Below are positions 6,491 to 7,618 of a stretch of 7,618 nt of DNA, in pieces (the stretch's first letter is position 1; every line of letters starts with the position of its first letter). Under the pieces are notes generated by a model that searched no databases, was not told the DNA's origin, and worked only from the letters and a program-made list of their open reading frames with translations. The stretch comes from Eubacteriales bacterium (GTDB lineage Bacteria; Bacillota_A; Clostridia; Christensenellales; Aristaeellaceae): contig JARKQO010000082.1 of the NCBI GenBank assembly GCA_029974855.1, positions 1 through 7,618 of the forward strand, written 5' to 3'. Both the position numbers and the translations under genes were made by a program.

Positions 6491-6528
6491 GGGAAGCCCC
6501 GGGAACCGCGCGGTTCCCGGGGCTTCCC
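6491..6528. terminator. Perfect 38-base palindrome between convergent genes (putative bidirectional terminator)
   Basis: Two 19-base arms (6491-6509 and 6510-6528) are exact reverse complements with no spacer; the left arm begins GGGAAGCCCCGG and the centre is CGCGCG. It starts 14 bases after the MerR stop and lies 52 bases from the stop of the kinase-LRR gene on the other strand. Neither side has a T-run (TGTAGG on the plus side, ATCCTTGC on the minus side), so a classic intrinsic terminator is not certain. A strong RNA hairpin acting as bidirectional terminator or 3'-end stabiliser is the likeliest role. Confidence 0.6.
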
Positions 6529-6580
6529 TGTAGGGCCGCGGCATGCGCAGCCTCCGGGTGCAAAGACCATGGGGACGGGG

Positions 6581-7618
6581 TTACTCGTAGGTGATCTGGA
6601 AAGCCGTGGGCCCCAGGGCTTGGGCCGCCTCCCTCATGGATTCATCCAGGACCACACGGGCCAGGTGGGGCAGGCTCAGCAGCGGGGTCAGGTCCCGGGG
6701 CTCCGTACCCGTCAGGTACAGGGTCTGCAAAGCCGTAAACTCCTCAATGCCCTCCAGGGAGAGGAGAGGGAGCCGCTTCAGGGACAGGGTGGTCACGGAC
6801 TTGCGTCCCCCCAAAGAGCGCACCGAGGAGATCAGCGTATTCCCCACCTCCAGCTCATGAAGGTTGGGGCATTGATCCAGGCAGGAAGCATCGGTCACAT
6901 AGGTGCCGTACAGGTTCAGGTGGGTCAGGGACTTCATGCCGGAGAGGGCCGAAAGGTCCGAAACCTGGGTGTGCCGCAAATCCACCCGGGTCAGGCCCTC
7001 CACCCCCTTCAGGGCGGAGAGGTCCGCCAGGGCTTGATGGTTTACGTACAGCACCCGCAAGCCGGGCAAAAGCCGGATATCCTCCAGGGAAAGAATCCTT
7101 CCCGGGGGAGCGTTGCCCCGCTCCCCGGCCAGCCCCTGGGAGAAGGCGTCCTCCGTGGGGGACACCTCCTGGCCAAAGACATAGATTTCCCCCAGGGATG
7201 CCAGGGCCTCCCAGGAGAGGGGCTCTTCGGAGCTTAGCCCCAGCCCGGCCCGGGCGGCGGCCTCCATCAGGGGCTCCCGAAAGGAAGGGGCGGCGCTGGA
7301 AACGGGGACCGTCAGGAAGGGGCTGTACCGCCCCAGGACAAAGCCTATGCAAAGGGCCGCCAGCAGAGCCGCCGCGCCCCCGGCAATCCGCCAGAGGCCC
7401 CCGGGATGGCGGCCCGCCCGCAGCAGCGCGCGCTTTACCTGGGCCGCGCTGCCATAGCGGTCCTGGGGGGAGAAGGCAGTGCACCGCCGGATGATTTTCG
7501 CCAGCCGTGGGTTTGCCAGCTTGACTTGGGAAAGGTCCGTGCGGCCCGTCAGCATCCAGCACAGCAGCACCCCGAAGGAGTAAATGTCCGCCCGGCCATC
7601 CGTCTGGGAAAAGCCGTA
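6581..7618 (-). CDS. Membrane Ser/Thr protein kinase with C-terminal leucine-rich repeats (partial)
   Basis: The frame is open to the window edge, so the N-terminus and most of the kinase are missing; 345 residues are visible. Residues 1-67 are the C-lobe of a Hanks-type kinase: RADIYSFGVLL (subdomain IX, Asp11), MLTG, then SPQDRYGSAAQVKRAL with Arg54 (subdomain XI). A basic stretch (RALLRAGRHPGG) leads to one transmembrane helix (about 78-96), so the kinase should be cytoplasmic. After a spacer rich in Ser, Glu and Pro, residues 187-318 form six repeats of exactly 22 residues with the pattern LxxLxLxxTxVsDLSaL, like internalin or SDS22-type leucine-rich repeats, followed by a short cap. The domain order suggests a receptor-like kinase sensing through an external LRR; the ligand and targets are unknown. 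The in-frame GTG at 7570 cuts the kinase motif and is not a start. The HRD and DFG catalytic motifs lie outside the window, so activity cannot be judged. Confidence 0.85.
   Translation of the reverse strand, partial: YGFSQTDGRADIYSFGVLLCWMLTGRTDLSQVKLANPRLAKIIRRCTAFSPQDRYGSAAQVKRALLRAGRHPGGLWRIAGGAAALLAALCIGFVLGRYSPFLTVPVSSAAPSFREPLMEAAARAGLGLSSEEPLSWEALASLGEIYVFGQEVSPTEDAFSQGLAGERGNAPPGRILSLEDIRLLPGLRVLYVNHQALADLSALKGVEGLTRVDLRHTQVSDLSALSGMKSLTHLNLYGTYVTDASCLDQCPNLHELEVGNTLISSVRSLGGRKSVTTLSLKRLPLLSLEGIEEFTALQTLYLTGTEPRDLTPLLSLPHLARVVLDESMREAAQALGPTAFQITYE
6665..7060 (-). repeat. Six 22-residue leucine-rich repeats in the kinase-LRR protein
   Basis: Six consecutive units without any indel begin LRVLYV, LTRVDL, LTHLNL, LHELEV, VTTLSL and LQTLYL, each 22 residues (66 bp). 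The second is the closest to consensus. The DNA of the units has diverged, so the repeat is at protein level and old. Confidence 0.85.

Noticed and set aside
6464..7237. 257-codon plus-strand frame opposite the kinase-LRR gene
   Set aside because: The minus strand encodes exact 22-residue LRRs. The plus translation is Gln/Gly-rich with no recognisable domain.

Overview
The window is about 65% GC. It looks like a high-GC, spore-forming Firmicute, most plausibly a gut Clostridia of the Oscillospiraceae type. The reasons are strong AGGAGG-type ribosome sites, a TM287/TM288-like heterodimeric ABC exporter, a collagen-like protein with a BclB-type (exosporium) C-terminal domain, an AdhR-like MerR regulator and a Hanks-type kinase. 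This placement is an inference from gene content; no rRNA or other marker gene is present.

Layout. (1) Positions 1-2621, plus strand: the C-terminal ATPase part of one ABC exporter half (cut by the window start), overlapped by 4 bases by a complete second half-transporter. Their motifs complement each other: the first has a degenerate Walker B, H-loop and P-loop but a canonical signature. The second has intact catalytic motifs but an LSQGQ signature. (2) 2622-2732: hairpins between convergent genes, including a minus-strand terminator. (3) 2733-4070, minus strand: a 445-residue collagen-like protein whose Gly-X-Y region is built from 27-30-residue higher-order repeats. It has its own TATAAT box and Shine-Dalgarno. 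(4) 4260-5246, minus strand: a YajO-like aldo/keto reductase. (5) 5515-6039 and 6090-6476, plus strand: a flavodoxin followed by a MerR regulator closely resembling AdhR, with a cysteine at position 52. (6) 6491-6528: a perfect 38-base palindrome between convergent genes. (7) 6581-7618, minus strand: the C-terminal part of a membrane protein made of a Ser/Thr kinase C-lobe, one transmembrane helix and six exact 22-residue leucine-rich repeats. It is cut by the window end.

The most coherent system is the central one. The aldo/keto reductase promoter has the MerR signature: -35 and -10 boxes separated by 19 bp, with the dyad TGGAGT-GA-ACTCCA in the spacer. The likely regulator is encoded two genes away on the other strand. 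I infer a small electrophile/aldehyde-stress module (sensor, reductase, flavodoxin). The kinase-LRR receptor-like protein and the repeat-built collagen-like surface protein are the other two items that deserve attention. I did not find a convincing wholly new system.
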